Shown here piece by piece: positions 1 through 8,208 of a stretch of 33,931 bases of DNA. This stretch comes from an uncultured Elusimicrobia bacterium. GTDB taxonomy: Bacteria; Elusimicrobiota; Elusimicrobia; Elusimicrobiales; UBA9959. The stretch lies in the NCBI GenBank assembly GCA_903873295.1, contig CAIQNV010000057.1:1-33931 (forward strand). Reading direction: 5' to 3'. A model generated the notes under the pieces. The model saw only the letters and a program-made list of their open reading frames with translations, searched no databases and was not told the origin of the DNA. Position 1 is the first letter of the stretch; the number at the start of each line of letters is the position of its first letter. The translations under genes were made by a program, and so were the position numbers.

Positions 1-491
1 GTGACCAGCGTAAGCACGGTCACGAAGTAAAATCCGAAAGTGGGATTGGTTACGATAGAAGGGCCGCCGCCGGACTGCATCTGGGTCATCGCCAAGGTAA
101 GACCCAGCGACTGGAAAGCCGCCAGGAACAGCGTGAAATAGCGCGTGAACTGCACGATCTTCTTGCGGCCGCTTTCGCCTTCTTTCTGCAGGCGGTCGAG
201 CGCCGGGAAGATGTGAGCGCCCTGCACCAGGCTCATGATGATGGAGGCGTTGATGTAGGGCATCACGCCCATCGAGAAGATGGAGAACCTGCTCAGAGCG
301 CCGCCGGAGAAGATGTCGAGGAAGCCCAACAGCGAGCCTTTCTGGGCCTCGAAGATGGCCTGCAGCGCCGCGGTGTTGATGCCGGGGATCGGGATCGTCG
401 CGCCGAGGCGGTAGACGGCAAGCGCCCCGAGCACGAAGAATATCCGTTTTTTAAGATCCTCTATCTTAAAAATGTCGGTTATTTGTTGCAT
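1..491 (-). CDS. secY: Preprotein translocase subunit SecY (3' end cut by the window)
   Basis: This is the N-terminal 163 residues or so of SecY, the channel subunit of the SecYEG translocase in the inner membrane; the rest lies beyond base 1. The translation starts MQQITDIFKIEDLKKR, followed by a first membrane segment, the GLDIFSGGALSRFSIF-like plug region, the conserved MGVMPYINASIIMSL stretch and two further hydrophobic segments. The ATG shares one base with the TAA stop of rplO (TAATG), so the two genes are translationally coupled. Its position at the end of the spc cluster is the standard one. The family assignment is secure; only completeness is unknown. Confidence 0.96.
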   Translation of the reverse strand, partial: MQQITDIFKIEDLKKRIFFVLGALAVYRLGATIPIPGINTAALQAIFEAQKGSLLGFLDIFSGGALSRFSIFSMGVMPYINASIIMSLVQGAHIFPALDRLQKEGESGRKKIVQFTRYFTLFLAAFQSLGLTLAMTQMQSGGGPSIVTNPTFGFYFVTVLTLV

Positions 492-1015
492 TATTTTTTG
501 TCCGTTTTGGCTTTCTTCTTAGCGGCGTCCCGGGCTGCGACTTCCGCTGTTTTGGCGGCCTTGGCTCCGACGAGCAGCGTGATCTTGCCGCCGGCCTTCG
601 TTATTTTTTCGGCCGCGCCTTTGGAGAACGAGTGGGCGGTGACGTTGAGCGCCTTGGTAACTTCGCCGTTGCCGAGGACCTTCACCAGCGTGTCGTGCTT
701 GATCAGCCGGCGCCTGAGCATATCGGCCGGGGTAACGGCCGCGCCCGCCGGGAAATTCTTTTCAAGCGAGGAGATGTTTACCCACTCGTATTCCTGGCGG
801 AACTGGACGTTGCTGAAACCGCTCTTCGGGATGCGGCGGAGCAGCGGCGTCTGGCCGCCCTCGAAGCCGTTGCGCTTGGTGCCGCCCGAAGTGGAGTTCT
901 GGCCCTTTTGGCCGCGCGTGGAGGTCTGGCCGTGGCCCGAGCCTTGGCCTGTACCGAGGCGCTTGCGCTTGTGTACGGAGCCCGGTTTGGCTTTAAGACT
1001 GTGGAGTGAGATCAT
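491..1015 (-). CDS. rplO: 50S ribosomal protein L15
   Basis: L15 is a large-subunit protein bound to 23S rRNA. The product has 174 residues, beginning MISLHSLKAKPGS, with the Gly- and Arg-rich N-terminal extension (KRLGTGQGSGHGQTSTRG, KNSTSGG-type loop and GFEGGQTPLLRRIPK) typical of the family. The usual length is about 145 residues; the excess is a Lys/Ala-rich C-terminal tail of some 25-30 residues (ending AAKKKAKTDKK). It is preceded by a Shine-Dalgarno-like AAAGGA and overlaps secY by one base. The usual upstream neighbour rpmD (L30) is missing, so rplO follows rpsE directly after 93 bases. Confidence 0.97.
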   Translation of the reverse strand: MISLHSLKAKPGSVHKRKRLGTGQGSGHGQTSTRGQKGQNSTSGGTKRNGFEGGQTPLLRRIPKSGFSNVQFRQEYEWVNISSLEKNFPAGAAVTPADMLRRRLIKHDTLVKVLGNGEVTKALNVTAHSFSKGAAEKITKAGGKITLLVGAKAAKTAEVAARDAAKKKAKTDKK

Positions 1016-1108
1016 AGTGTTTTATTCCTTTGGAGATGCCGTATCAGGCGCTATGCGTATCAGACGGCCTCCTGTGTTTTCTAAAATCGCCAGTTCCGCG
1101 AGGCTAGA

Positions 1109-1663
1109 TTATTCCTTGCCGCGGATCTTCATCACTTCCTCTTTGCTCTTGAGGCGCTTGAGGGCGTCCATGGTGGCGTAAACGGTGTTGAACGCGTTGC
1201 GCGTGCCGAGGTTCTTGGTGAGGACGTTCTTAACCCCTCCGGCTTCGAGCACGGCGCGCACGCCGCCGCCGGCTATCAGGCCGGTGCCGCTGACCGCGGG
1301 TTTCATCCAGACCTTGCCCGCGCCGAAATTGCCTTCGACTTCGTGCGGGATAGTGGAACCGGTCAGGGGGAACTGGAACATTTCCTTGCGGGCGCCGGCG
1401 GTGCCTTTCAGGATGGCGCCCTGCACCTCGTTGGATTTACCGAGGCCCACGCCCACCTTGCCGTTGCTGTCTCCGACCACCACCAGTGCGTTAAAGGAGA
1501 AGCGCTTGCCGCCTTTGACCACCTTGGTCACGCGGTTGACCACCACGGTCACGACCTTCTCTTCTTTGGCGTTGGTAAGGTCGAGCTCCATGGCCTCGCC
1601 GGGGGTTTTGCCCTGGGCGCTGAGTTCTTTGCTGGTCTTAAGCTGTTTTTGGTTTCTGAGCAT
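1109..1663 (-). CDS. rpsE: 30S ribosomal protein S5
   Basis: S5 is a small-subunit protein at the back of the 30S body, involved in decoding fidelity and mRNA entry. The 184-residue product has an approximately 30-residue polar N-terminal extension, then the double-stranded-RNA-binding-like domain ([35 protein letters not shown]) and the C-terminal domain with [18 protein letters not shown]. All conserved S5 blocks are present. It sits 15 bases downstream of rplR. The missing L30 gene would normally follow it. The assignment rests on strong family motifs and on gene order. Confidence 0.97.
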   Translation of the reverse strand: MLRNQKQLKTSKELSAQGKTPGEAMELDLTNAKEEKVVTVVVNRVTKVVKGGKRFSFNALVVVGDSNGKVGVGLGKSNEVQGAILKGTAGARKEMFQFPLTGSTIPHEVEGNFGAGKVWMKPAVSGTGLIAGGGVRAVLEAGGVKNVLTKNLGTRNAFNTVYATMDALKRLKSKEEVMKIRGKE

Positions 1664-1678
1664 TTTTTGGCTTCTCCC

Positions 1679-2041
1679 TTAGAATTTCAAACCGGCTTCG
1701 CGCGCCGCGTCCGCCAGGGCTTTGACGCGGCCGTGATAGATCCTGCCGCCGCGGTCGAAGCAGACTTCGGTGACGCCCTTGGCGATGGCGCGCTTGGCCA
1801 GAAGAGCCCCCACCAGCTTGGCGGAGTCTATGCTCTTGCCGGACTTGAACTTGCCCTTCATTTCCTTCTCCAGGCTGCTGGCGGCCGCGAGGGTCGCGCC
1901 CTTCATATCGTCCACGACCTGGGCGTAAATGTACTTGGTGCCCCGGTAGACGCTCAGCCGCGGCCTTTTTATGCCGTGGTCGAACAGCTTGTTCCTTGAG
2001 CGGATCTTGCGGAATTCATAGCGTTCTTGTTTGCTTATCAT
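1679..2041 (-). CDS. rplR: 50S ribosomal protein L18
   Basis: L18 binds 5S rRNA with L5 and anchors the central protuberance. The product has 120 residues, the usual length, with the basic N-terminal segment ([12 protein letters not shown]), the conserved [19 protein letters not shown] strand region and the C-terminal block [20 protein letters not shown] with the GLKF end. It lies between rplF and rpsE in standard spc order, with a 15-base spacer on each side. Confidence 0.98.
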   Translation of the reverse strand: MISKQERYEFRKIRSRNKLFDHGIKRPRLSVYRGTKYIYAQVVDDMKGATLAAASSLEKEMKGKFKSGKSIDSAKLVGALLAKRAIAKGVTEVCFDRGGRIYHGRVKALADAAREAGLKF

Positions 2042-2056
2042 AATCGTTCTCCCTGG

Positions 2057-2638
2057 TTATTTCTTAGCAGCCGCGCCGCCGCCTGCGCCGGCGCTCGCTC
2101 CCGCCGCCGTCTTGCCGGCCTTGCGGATGATATGCTCGCCCTGATACTTGATGCCGGTGCCCTTATAGGGTTCCGGAGGTTTAATGCGCTTTATCTGGGC
2201 GGCCAGGTTGCCGACGACTTCCCTGTCTATGCCCTTTATGGTAAGGACCACCTGTTTGGGATCGAAGGACATCTTGATGCCCTGCGGTATGTCCACTATC
2301 ACGGGGTGGGAGAAGCCGAGCTGCATGGTGACGCGGTTGCCTTCCACCGCGCCCTTAAAACCCACGCCGCTGATCTCAAGTATCTTCTCGAATTCTTTGG
2401 TGACGCCGGTGACCATGTTGTTGACGCGCGCCCGCGCCGTGCCGAACAGCGCGCCTTTATCGGCCGCTCCCGGCGCTATGCTGATATTGATGTTGGAGGC
2501 CTTGACCTCGGCGTTGATGCCCTCGGGCAGGGAATAGAACAGCTTGCCCAGCGGGCCCTCTACCAGGACCTTCCTGTTTTCCACCCTTGCTTTGACCTTC
2601 TCCGAAAGCGCGATAGGCTTTTTTCCGATTCTGCTCAT
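2057..2638 (-). CDS. rplF: 50S ribosomal protein L6
   Basis: L6 lies near the GTPase-associated region and the sarcin-ricin loop of the large subunit. The 193-residue product begins MSRIGKKPI, contains both L6 repeats and the diagnostic C-terminal signature PPEPYKGTGIKYQGEHIIRKAGK. After this signature, where most L6 proteins end (about 178 residues), there is an extra Ala/Gly-rich tail (TAAGASAGAGGGAAAKK). The spacer to rpsH upstream (2639-2703) carries a heptamer repeat listed separately. Confidence 0.98.
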   Translation of the reverse strand: MSRIGKKPIALSEKVKARVENRKVLVEGPLGKLFYSLPEGINAEVKASNINISIAPGAADKGALFGTARARVNNMVTGVTKEFEKILEISGVGFKGAVEGNRVTMQLGFSHPVIVDIPQGIKMSFDPKQVVLTIKGIDREVVGNLAAQIKRIKPPEPYKGTGIKYQGEHIIRKAGKTAAGASAGAGGGAAAKK

Positions 2639-2659
2639 ATGTTTACCTCTTTCCTAAAT

Positions 2660-2701
2660 CAGTTCTTAATTCCAGATTCCCGATCCTCGATTTTCGATTC
2701 T
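2660..2701. repeat. Six degenerate tandem heptamers in the rpsH-rplF spacer
   Basis: On the plus strand the spacer reads as six seven-base units: CAGTTCT, TAATTCC, AGATTCC, CGATCCT, CGATTTT, CGATTCT (pattern roughly YGATTYY). It fills almost the whole gap between rpsH and rplF. The period is visible by eye; no function is known. Related degenerate heptamers occur in other spacers of this window. Confidence 0.6.
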
Positions 2702-2703
2702 TC

Positions 2704-3111
2704 TTACCAGACCTGGCAGAGCACTTCGCCGCCGAGCTTCTGCTTCTTGGCGTCGGCGTCCGTCAACAGCCCTTTGGAAGTTGAAACGATGGTCACGCCG
2801 AAGGCGGCGCGCACGTGGGGCATTTCGTCGTGGCCCCGGTAAATGCGCAGGCCGGGCTTAGACACGCGGCGGATGCCGTTTATCACCGGCTGCTTGTCCA
2901 TGGTGTATTTCAGCGTGATGCGTATCACGCCGCGCCGGTCTATGGTCTTGTCCAGCTTGGGGTCAAGCACCTTGAAATTAGAAACAAAGCCCTCGTCCTT
3001 GAGGAGTTTCACCAGCCCGACCTTGATGCCTGAGAAGGGCACGTCCACCCGCTCTTTTTTCTTGGTCGTGGCGTTCTTTATCGCGCACAGCATGTTTGCT
3101 ATAGGATCCAT
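2704..3111 (-). CDS. rpsH: 30S ribosomal protein S8
   Basis: S8 is a primary 16S rRNA-binding protein of the 30S platform and, in E. coli, the autogenous repressor of the spc operon. The 135-residue product starts MDPIANMLCAIKNA and ends with the conserved STSKGLLTDADAKK and GGEVLCQVW blocks. The length is near normal (about 130). The gene order rpsN-rpsH-rplF is standard. Whether S8 autoregulates here cannot be judged; no S8-target-like hairpin was established. Confidence 0.98.
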   Translation of the reverse strand: MDPIANMLCAIKNATTKKKERVDVPFSGIKVGLVKLLKDEGFVSNFKVLDPKLDKTIDRRGVIRITLKYTMDKQPVINGIRRVSKPGLRIYRGHDEMPHVRAAFGVTIVSTSKGLLTDADAKKQKLGGEVLCQVW

Positions 3112-3180
3112 TTTTTCACCTCGTAAGCTAAAAACTATTCTGTAAACCGCAGGCTTCCGCCCGTGACTTGCGACTTCCCT

Positions 3181-3366
3181 TTACCAGCTCGACTTCCTCA
3201 GGCCGGGGATCAGGCCCTCGTGCGCCATCTTCCGCAGGCATATCCTGCAGAGGCCGAAATCGCGGTAGTAGCCGCGCGGCCTGCCGCAGATCTGGCAGCG
3301 GTTGCGGAAGCGCGTGGAAAACTTCTGAGGTTTGCGCATCTTCGCCATCCAAGCATATGTAGCCAT
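3181..3366 (-). CDS. rpsN: 30S ribosomal protein S14, zinc-binding (type Z)
   Basis: S14 binds the 3' major domain of 16S rRNA in the 30S head. This is the short zinc form: 61 residues with Cys24-x2-Cys27 and Cys40-x2-Cys43 forming the zinc finger ([20 protein letters not shown]), and the family end [17 protein letters not shown]. The zinc-free C- form is about 101 residues and lacks these cysteines. It lies between rplE and rpsH as usual. Confidence 0.98.
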   Translation of the reverse strand: MATYAWMAKMRKPQKFSTRFRNRCQICGRPRGYYRDFGLCRICLRKMAHEGLIPGLRKSSW

Positions 3367-3404
3367 TTCTTTCTCCTAAATGTGATCAGTAAAACGTTCG
3401 ACTT

Positions 3405-4124
3405 TTAGTGTTTCGCCTCTTGCTTAACGGGCTTCTTGAACGGCATGCCCATATATTCCAGCAGGGCCTGGCCCTTCTTATCGTCGCCGGCGGTGGTCAC
3501 GAAAGTTATGTTCATGCCGCGCGCCTTGGGCGATTTTTCCATATTGACTTCGGGGAAGATATGGTGCTCGCGCAGGCCCATGTTCAGGTTGCCGCGCCCG
3601 TCGAAGAACCTGGGGTCCACGCCCTGAAAATCGCGCATGCGCGGCACGGAGATGGACACGAAGCGGTCAAAGAACTCGTACATCCGGGTTCCGCGCAGCG
3701 TCACGCGCACCGCGATGGGCATGCCCTCGCGGAGCTTGAAGTTGGAGATGGATTTCTTCGCGCGGCGCACCTGGGGCGCCTGCCCGGAGATGACCGTCAG
3801 GTCCTCTTTGGCCAGGTCCAGCGCCTGGATATTTTCCTTGGCCTCGCTGACGCCGATGTTTATCACGATCTTGGTGATCCTGGGGGCGGCCATCGGGGAG
3901 GTAAGAGCGAAATCCTTCATAAGCGCCGGCCTGACCGTATTGAGATACAGTTCGGTCATGCGCACCTTGTAGCCCTTGGGCATGGGGAGGACGGCGCCCT
4001 TGTGGGCCTCCGTCACCTGCACCTTCTGGTGCTGCTCCTTGCTTTTGGCCTTCTGCTGCTCTTTTGTGGCATGGTCCTTGGGAGCATGCTCTTTTTTCGG
4101 TTCTTTGGGGGTGTCCTTCGCCAT
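3405..4124 (-). CDS. rplE: 50S ribosomal protein L5 with a long charged N-terminal extension
   Basis: L5 binds 5S rRNA in the central protuberance and contacts P-site tRNA. I start it at 4124 (MAKDTPKEPKK), because an AGAGGT ribosome site lies eight bases upstream; an upstream in-frame ATG at 4160 has no such site and would overlap rplX. The 239-residue protein is about 60 residues longer than usual. The excess is an N-terminal Lys/Glu/His/Gln-rich, low-complexity segment before the normal start of the fold (KVRMTELYLNTVRPAL). The core keeps the L5 blocks KIVINIGVSEAKEN, QAPQVRRAKKSISNFKLREG and FVTTAGDDKKGQALL. The extension looks disordered; its role is unknown. Confidence 0.96.
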   Translation of the reverse strand: MAKDTPKEPKKEHAPKDHATKEQQKAKSKEQHQKVQVTEAHKGAVLPMPKGYKVRMTELYLNTVRPALMKDFALTSPMAAPRITKIVINIGVSEAKENIQALDLAKEDLTVISGQAPQVRRAKKSISNFKLREGMPIAVRVTLRGTRMYEFFDRFVSISVPRMRDFQGVDPRFFDGRGNLNMGLREHHIFPEVNMEKSPKARGMNITFVTTAGDDKKGQALLEYMGMPFKKPVKQEAKH

Positions 4125-4138
4125 GTAAATTACCTCTT

Positions 4139-4447
4139 TTAGACTATCGCTTCGCCGCATTTTTTGCAGGCGCGCATCTTTTCTCCGCTCACTATGGAAA
4201 TCTTAACGCGGGCGGGCTTGCCGCACTTGGGACAGACCAGCTGCACGTTGGAGATGCTCATGGGCGCCTCCATTTTGTGGATGCCGCCGGGTTTTTCCTT
4301 GGTGGTCTTCTTGTGTTTGGAGACAATATTTATCCCCATCACCACGACCTTGCTCACGGCGGGCATTAATTCCTTAACCTCGCCTTTTTTGCCCTTGTCG
4401 CGGCCGGCTATCACGATGACCGTATCTTTTTTCTTGAGTTTAAGCAT
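4139..4447 (-). CDS. rplX: 50S ribosomal protein L24 with C-terminal Cys4 motif
   Basis: L24 is an assembly-initiator protein of the large subunit with a KOW domain. The start at 4447 (MLKLKKKDTVIVIAG) is chosen because AAGGTGG lies just upstream; the longer reading to 4486 adds an unrelated 13-residue leader. The 102-residue product has the KOW motif (IAGRDKGKKGEVKEL) and a C-terminal CPKC (Cys72/75) and CKKC (Cys94/97) pair, the zinc-ribbon-like arrangement common in many bacterial L24 proteins. Confidence 0.97.
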   Translation of the reverse strand: MLKLKKKDTVIVIAGRDKGKKGEVKELMPAVSKVVVMGINIVSKHKKTTKEKPGGIHKMEAPMSISNVQLVCPKCGKPARVKISIVSGEKMRACKKCGEAIV

Positions 4448-4506
4448 ATTTTCCACCTTATTAGGCCTATGGCCCTGCCGCAACAAGCGCTATGCGCTTC
4501 AGACGG

Positions 4507-4875
4507 TTAAATTACTTCCGGGGCGAGCGAAACTATTTTGAGGTAGTTCTTCGCGCGCAGTTCGCGGGCCACGGGGCCGAAAACGCGTGTGCCTTTGGGC
4601 TCACCGTTCTCGTCTATCACGCAGACGGCGTTATCGTCAAAACGTATGTAGGAGCCGTCCGCGCGGCGCACTTCTTTCCTCACGCGCACCACCACGGCCT
4701 TCACCACCTCGCCTTTCTTTATGGCGCCGTGCGGGATGGCGTCCTTCACCGAGCAGACTACGGTGTCGCCCAGGAAAGCGTAGCGGCGGTAACTGCCGCC
4801 CATCACGTGGAAGCACATAAGCTTGCGGGCGCCGGAATTATCGGCAACATTAAGCATTGTTCTCAACTGTATCAT
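4507..4875 (-). CDS. rplN: 50S ribosomal protein L14
   Basis: L14 sits at the subunit interface of the 50S and contacts 16S rRNA in the intersubunit bridge. The product is exactly the usual 122 residues, starting [20 protein letters not shown] and ending with the conserved [16 protein letters not shown] block. The order rpsQ-rplN-rplX is standard. The 59-base gap to the rplX start holds two short palindromes with CTATG centres, listed separately. Confidence 0.98.
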   Translation of the reverse strand: MIQLRTMLNVADNSGARKLMCFHVMGGSYRRYAFLGDTVVCSVKDAIPHGAIKKGEVVKAVVVRVRKEVRRADGSYIRFDDNAVCVIDENGEPKGTRVFGPVARELRAKNYLKIVSLAPEVI

Positions 4876-4902
4876 AGATCGTTTTCTCCGTGGGCTCAGC
4901 CC

Positions 4903-5184
4903 TTACTTTTTGCTCTTTTCCACTATGCGGCTGATCCGCCAGCGCTTCAGCGCGGACAGGGGGCGGGTGCTGGTGATCTCCACCAGGTCGCCGCTCTTTG
5001 ATTCATTCGCCTCGTCGTGGGCGTAAAATTTGCGGTGGCGCCGGAGGGTCTTGGCGTACACGGCGTGGCTGATGACATGGTCCACGCTGACCACGCGGGT
5101 CTTGGTCATCTTGTCGGAGACGACCAGGCCGCGCAGGACTTTCCTCTTGGCTCTGCTCTCGGTGTTCTCGGTTTTTTCGTTCAT
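4903..5184 (-). CDS. rpsQ: 30S ribosomal protein S17
   Basis: S17 is a primary 16S rRNA-binding OB-fold protein. The 93-residue product has the family core (RKVLRGLVVSDKMTKTRVVSV and the SKSGDLVEITSTRPLSALKRW signature). The first 14 residues or so are a polar extension. Its ATG overlaps the rpmC stop by four bases, indicating coupled translation. Confidence 0.98.
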   Translation of the reverse strand: MNEKTENTESRAKRKVLRGLVVSDKMTKTRVVSVDHVISHAVYAKTLRRHRKFYAHDEANESKSGDLVEITSTRPLSALKRWRISRIVEKSKK

Positions 5185-5411
5185 TTTTTAACCTCTGCGG
5201 CGGTTTTGGACTTCGCCAGCTCGCGCTGCCGGAGATAAGTGTTTATCAGGGCTATCTCGCGGCGGGCGGTGCGCAGCACCAGCGGGTTTTCAACCGGCGC
5301 GGTCGTGCGCTTGAATTTAAGCTGGAAGATCTGCTTCTTGAGATCAGCGGCGTGCGCCTTCATTTCGGCGTCGCCCATGTTCTTCAAGGTTTCCTTTTCT
5401 TTTCTTTTCAT
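5181..5411 (-). CDS. rpmC: 50S ribosomal protein L29
   Basis: L29 lies at the polypeptide exit of the 50S next to L23 and takes part in the docking site for signal recognition particle and trigger factor. The 76-residue, mostly helical product contains the family pattern LKKQIFQLKFKRTTAPVENP followed by RTARREIALINTYLRQRE. It lies between rplP and rpsQ and overlaps rpsQ by four bases. Confidence 0.96.
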   Translation of the reverse strand: MKRKEKETLKNMGDAEMKAHAADLKKQIFQLKFKRTTAPVENPLVLRTARREIALINTYLRQRELAKSKTAAEVKK

Positions 5412-5427
5412 AAGGGGCTGCTCCTTC

Positions 5428-5844
5428 TTAATTCTCTTCGCGGCTCACGAACTTGGTCTTTATCGGCAGCTTATGGCCGGCGCGGATGAAAGCTTCTTTG
5501 GCGGTGGCGTTGTCCAGTCCTTCGACTTCGAACAGGATCCTGCCGGGCCTCACGACGGCTACCCAATGGTCCGGCGCGCCCTTACCTTTACCCATGCGGG
5601 TTTCGGCGGGGTGCTTGGTCACGGCCTTATCCGGGAAGATGCGTATCCAGATCTTGCCTTTCTTGCGCAGGTAGCGCACGATGCACACGCGGCAGGCTTC
5701 TATCTGGCGCGCGGTTATCCAGCGCGGCTCGAGCGCCTTCAGGCCGAACTCGCCGAAAGCGAGCGTGAAGCCGCTCTTCGCCATGCCCTTTATGCGCGGG
5801 GCCGAATGCGTCTTGCGGTATTTTACTCTCTTAGGCATTAACAT
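5428..5844 (-). CDS. rplP: 50S ribosomal protein L16
   Basis: L16 is a late-assembly 50S protein near the A-site tRNA elbow. The 138-residue product is of normal length and starts [15 protein letters not shown], with RGRIK-like and [20 protein letters not shown] signatures. An AAGGAG site eight bases before the first ATG supports the start at 5844 rather than the Met two codons later. It lies between rpsC and rpmC in standard order. Confidence 0.98.
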   Translation of the reverse strand: MLMPKRVKYRKTHSAPRIKGMAKSGFTLAFGEFGLKALEPRWITARQIEACRVCIVRYLRKKGKIWIRIFPDKAVTKHPAETRMGKGKGAPDHWVAVVRPGRILFEVEGLDNATAKEAFIRAGHKLPIKTKFVSREEN

Positions 5845-5866
5845 AGTTATTGCTCCTTAAAAAGGC

Positions 5867-6607
5867 TTATGCGCCGGGGTTTGCGTCCCTGCGGGCCTGT
5901 CCGGACTCGTCCATCACGGGGATTTCCGTCGGGTTCTCGGCTTCCATCTTTATGAGCTGTTCGCGCAGTTCGCGGGGGGTCTTCGCGAAGAACAGCTTCT
6001 TGAAGATCCACACCTTTATGCCGATCTTGCCCATGCTGGTATTGGCCTCGGTTAAACCGTAATCGATATCGGCGGAGATGGTCTGCAGCGGCACGCGGCC
6101 TTTGCGGAACCACTCGCGGCGGGCTATCTCGGCGCCGCCGAGGCGGCCGGAGGCCATGACCTTTATGCCCAGGGCGCCGGAGCCCATCGTGCGCTCCATC
6201 GCGCGCTTGATGGCGCGTTTGAAGGAGATGCGCTTCTCGAGCTGCTGCGCCACCGACTGGCCGACCAGGCGGGGGTCGAGCTCGGGGATCTTGATCTCGG
6301 AAACGTTGATGTAAACTTTGCGTTTGGTGAGGCGCTCGATATCCTTTTTGAGGTTCTCGATATCCGCGCCCTTGCGGCCTATCACCACGCCGGGGCGGGC
6401 CGTGTGAATGGTCACTTTAAGGTAGGCGCCGGCGCGTTCGATGTCGACCCAGCTGACGGAGGCCAGCTGGAACCTTTCGGTAACCATGCGCCGTATTTCA
6501 AAATCTTCGCCGATCAGTTCCGGCATCTTCTTGGGGGAGAACCAGCGGGACTGCCAGTCCTGGATGTAACCGAGCCTTAAACCGCGGGGGTGAATTTTTT
6601 GACCCAT
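5867..6607 (-). CDS. rpsC: 30S ribosomal protein S3
   Basis: S3 forms part of the mRNA entry channel on the 30S head. The 246-residue product has the N-terminal [14 protein letters not shown] block, a type-II KH domain with the [17 protein letters not shown]xxG loop, and the C-terminal domain containing [14 protein letters not shown] and the [17 protein letters not shown] block. The length is slightly above the usual 210-240 owing to a charged C-terminal tail. It begins one base after the rplV stop. Confidence 0.98.
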   Translation of the reverse strand: MGQKIHPRGLRLGYIQDWQSRWFSPKKMPELIGEDFEIRRMVTERFQLASVSWVDIERAGAYLKVTIHTARPGVVIGRKGADIENLKKDIERLTKRKVYINVSEIKIPELDPRLVGQSVAQQLEKRISFKRAIKRAMERTMGSGALGIKVMASGRLGGAEIARREWFRKGRVPLQTISADIDYGLTEANTSMGKIGIKVWIFKKLFFAKTPRELREQLIKMEAENPTEIPVMDESGQARRDANPGA

Positions 6608-6608
6608 A

Positions 6609-6965
6609 TTATTTCCGCTCCTTAGTATCGGACACGACCACGTTGATGTGGCACATCTTGCGCTTGAACGGCATCGCGCGGCCCTGCGGCCCGGGCTGGA
6701 CGCGCCTGAGCATTTTCATCGGGCCCTGGTCCGCGCTGGCTTCCGTGACCCAGATGGCCTTCAGGTCGACCTTGCGGCCGAGCTTCACCGACAGGTTGGC
6801 GCCGGCGGACCGGATGGCTTTATCAACGATGTCGGTGGCGATCCTGGGAAGACTCTCCAGGATGTAATGCGCCTCGTAAAGGGATTTCCCCCTCACCGCG
6901 TCTAGCAGCTGGGCTACCTTGCGGCGGCCGTAGCGCTGGTATCTGAGATGGCATTTAGCTTCCAT
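6609..6965 (-). CDS. rplV: 50S ribosomal protein L22
   Basis: L22 lines the nascent-peptide exit tunnel. The 118-residue product has the family layout: the N-terminal helix region [27 protein letters not shown], and the extended hairpin ending [20 protein letters not shown] before the final strand. Its length is typical. The gene order rpsS-rplV-rpsC is standard; 77 bases separate it from rpsS. Confidence 0.98.
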   Translation of the reverse strand: MEAKCHLRYQRYGRRKVAQLLDAVRGKSLYEAHYILESLPRIATDIVDKAIRSAGANLSVKLGRKVDLKAIWVTEASADQGPMKMLRRVQPGPQGRAMPFKRKMCHINVVVSDTKERK

Positions 6966-7042
6966 AAATTTCTCCGTTTGGTTCTGTCTCTGAGGCCGCG
7001 GTTTCTTTAATTGAAACTCCCGGCTCGCCGCTTTCAGCTCTC

Positions 7043-7330
7043 TTAAGTGAGATCCGTCGCGTCCTTGGTATGGGACTGGCCATGGCCCTTGAACAGGCGG
7101 GGAAAAGAGAACTCGCCCAGCTTATGTCCGACCATGCGCTCGTTCACATACACCGGCAGGAACTTGCGGCCGTTGTGCACCATCAGCGTCTGCCCGACGA
7201 ATTCGGGGGTTATAGTGCAGGCGCGCGCCCAGGTCTTTATCTGCACTTTGTTGCCGCTCTGCACGGCGGCCTGTACTTTGGCCAGAAGTTTCGGGTCTAC
7301 GTAAGGGCCTTTTTTAGATGATCTGCTCAT
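7043..7330 (-). CDS. rpsS: 30S ribosomal protein S19
   Basis: S19 sits at the top of the 30S head and contacts S13 and the large subunit. The 95-residue product is of normal length with the signatures [50 protein letters not shown] and [10 protein letters not shown]. It lies between rplB and rplV. Confidence 0.98.
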   Translation of the reverse strand: MSRSSKKGPYVDPKLLAKVQAAVQSGNKVQIKTWARACTITPEFVGQTLMVHNGRKFLPVYVNERMVGHKLGEFSFPRLFKGHGQSHTKDATDLT

Positions 7331-7344
7331 TTATATTCCTCCGG

Positions 7345-8184
7345 TTACGCGTTCGTCGACTTGCGCCTGTCCTGCACTATCATCCAGCCCCAGATCTTTG
7401 ATTTGGTCCTGGTCTTGAAGCCCTTAGAAGGCTGGTTCCACGGAGAGCGGGGCACGTTATTGCCCTTCGAACGGCCGCGGCCGCCGCCAAGCGGATGGTC
7501 GCACGCGTTCATGGCTCCGCCGCGCACGGTGGGCTTCACGCCGATGTGGCGCTGCCGGCCCGCCTTGCCGAGGGTGATAGTGTTATGCTCGATATTGCCG
7601 ACCTGCCCGATGGTGGCCAGGCAGGCTTTAAGCACCTTGCGGATCTCGCCGGAAGGCATCTTGACGAGGGCATAATCGCCCTCCTTGGCCATCAGCTGCG
7701 CCTGGGTGCCGGCGGCGCGCACGAACTGCGCTCCCTTGCCGGGGATCATCTCGATAGCGTGGATAAAAGTACCGTCGGGGATGTTGGCGATCGGCAGGGC
7801 GTTGCCCAGGCGGATCTCAGCCTTGGGGCCGCTCATCACGTTGGCGCCCACGCCGAGGCCGAGCGGCGCCGGTATATAGCGCTTGTCGCCGTCCGCGTAG
7901 AACAGCAGCGCTATGCGGGCGTTCCTGTTGGGATCGTATTCGATGGCGGCGACGCGCGCGGGCACGCCGTACTTCTCGCGCTTGAAATCGATGTCGCGGT
8001 AGCGCCGGCGGTGGCCGCCGCCGTGGTGGCGCACCATTATCATGCCGGTGTTATTGCGGCCGCCGTGCTTGCGCATGCCGGTAGCCAGCTTCTTTTCGGG
8101 ATCGGTCTTGGTGATCTCCGAGAAGTCGGCTATCTGCATCGTGCGCCGAGAGGGGGTATAGGGTCTGTATGATTTAATTGGCAT
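7345..8184 (-). CDS. rplB: 50S ribosomal protein L2
   Basis: L2 is a primary 23S rRNA-binding protein needed for subunit association and peptidyl-transferase centre assembly. The 279-residue product (usual length 273-280) starts [14 protein letters not shown], contains the basic [12 protein letters not shown] block and the signature [20 protein letters not shown]; the Asp-His pair corresponding to E. coli Asp228/His229 is kept. It lies between rplW and rpsS. Confidence 0.98.
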   Translation of the reverse strand: MPIKSYRPYTPSRRTMQIADFSEITKTDPEKKLATGMRKHGGRNNTGMIMVRHHGGGHRRRYRDIDFKREKYGVPARVAAIEYDPNRNARIALLFYADGDKRYIPAPLGLGVGANVMSGPKAEIRLGNALPIANIPDGTFIHAIEMIPGKGAQFVRAAGTQAQLMAKEGDYALVKMPSGEIRKVLKACLATIGQVGNIEHNTITLGKAGRQRHIGVKPTVRGGAMNACDHPLGGGRGRSKGNNVPRSPWNQPSKGFKTRTKSKIWGWMIVQDRRKSTNA

Positions 8185-8208
8185 AGCTTTGCTCTTCCTC
8201 TTTTCGCC

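Noticed and set aside
1016..1108. A possible hidden or tiny L30 gene
   Set aside because: The gap has only 93 bases, and no frame shows an L30-like sequence.
4125..4160. Upstream ATG giving a 251-residue L5
   Set aside because: It would overlap rplX and has no ribosome site, whereas the ATG at 4124 has AGAGGT at the right distance.
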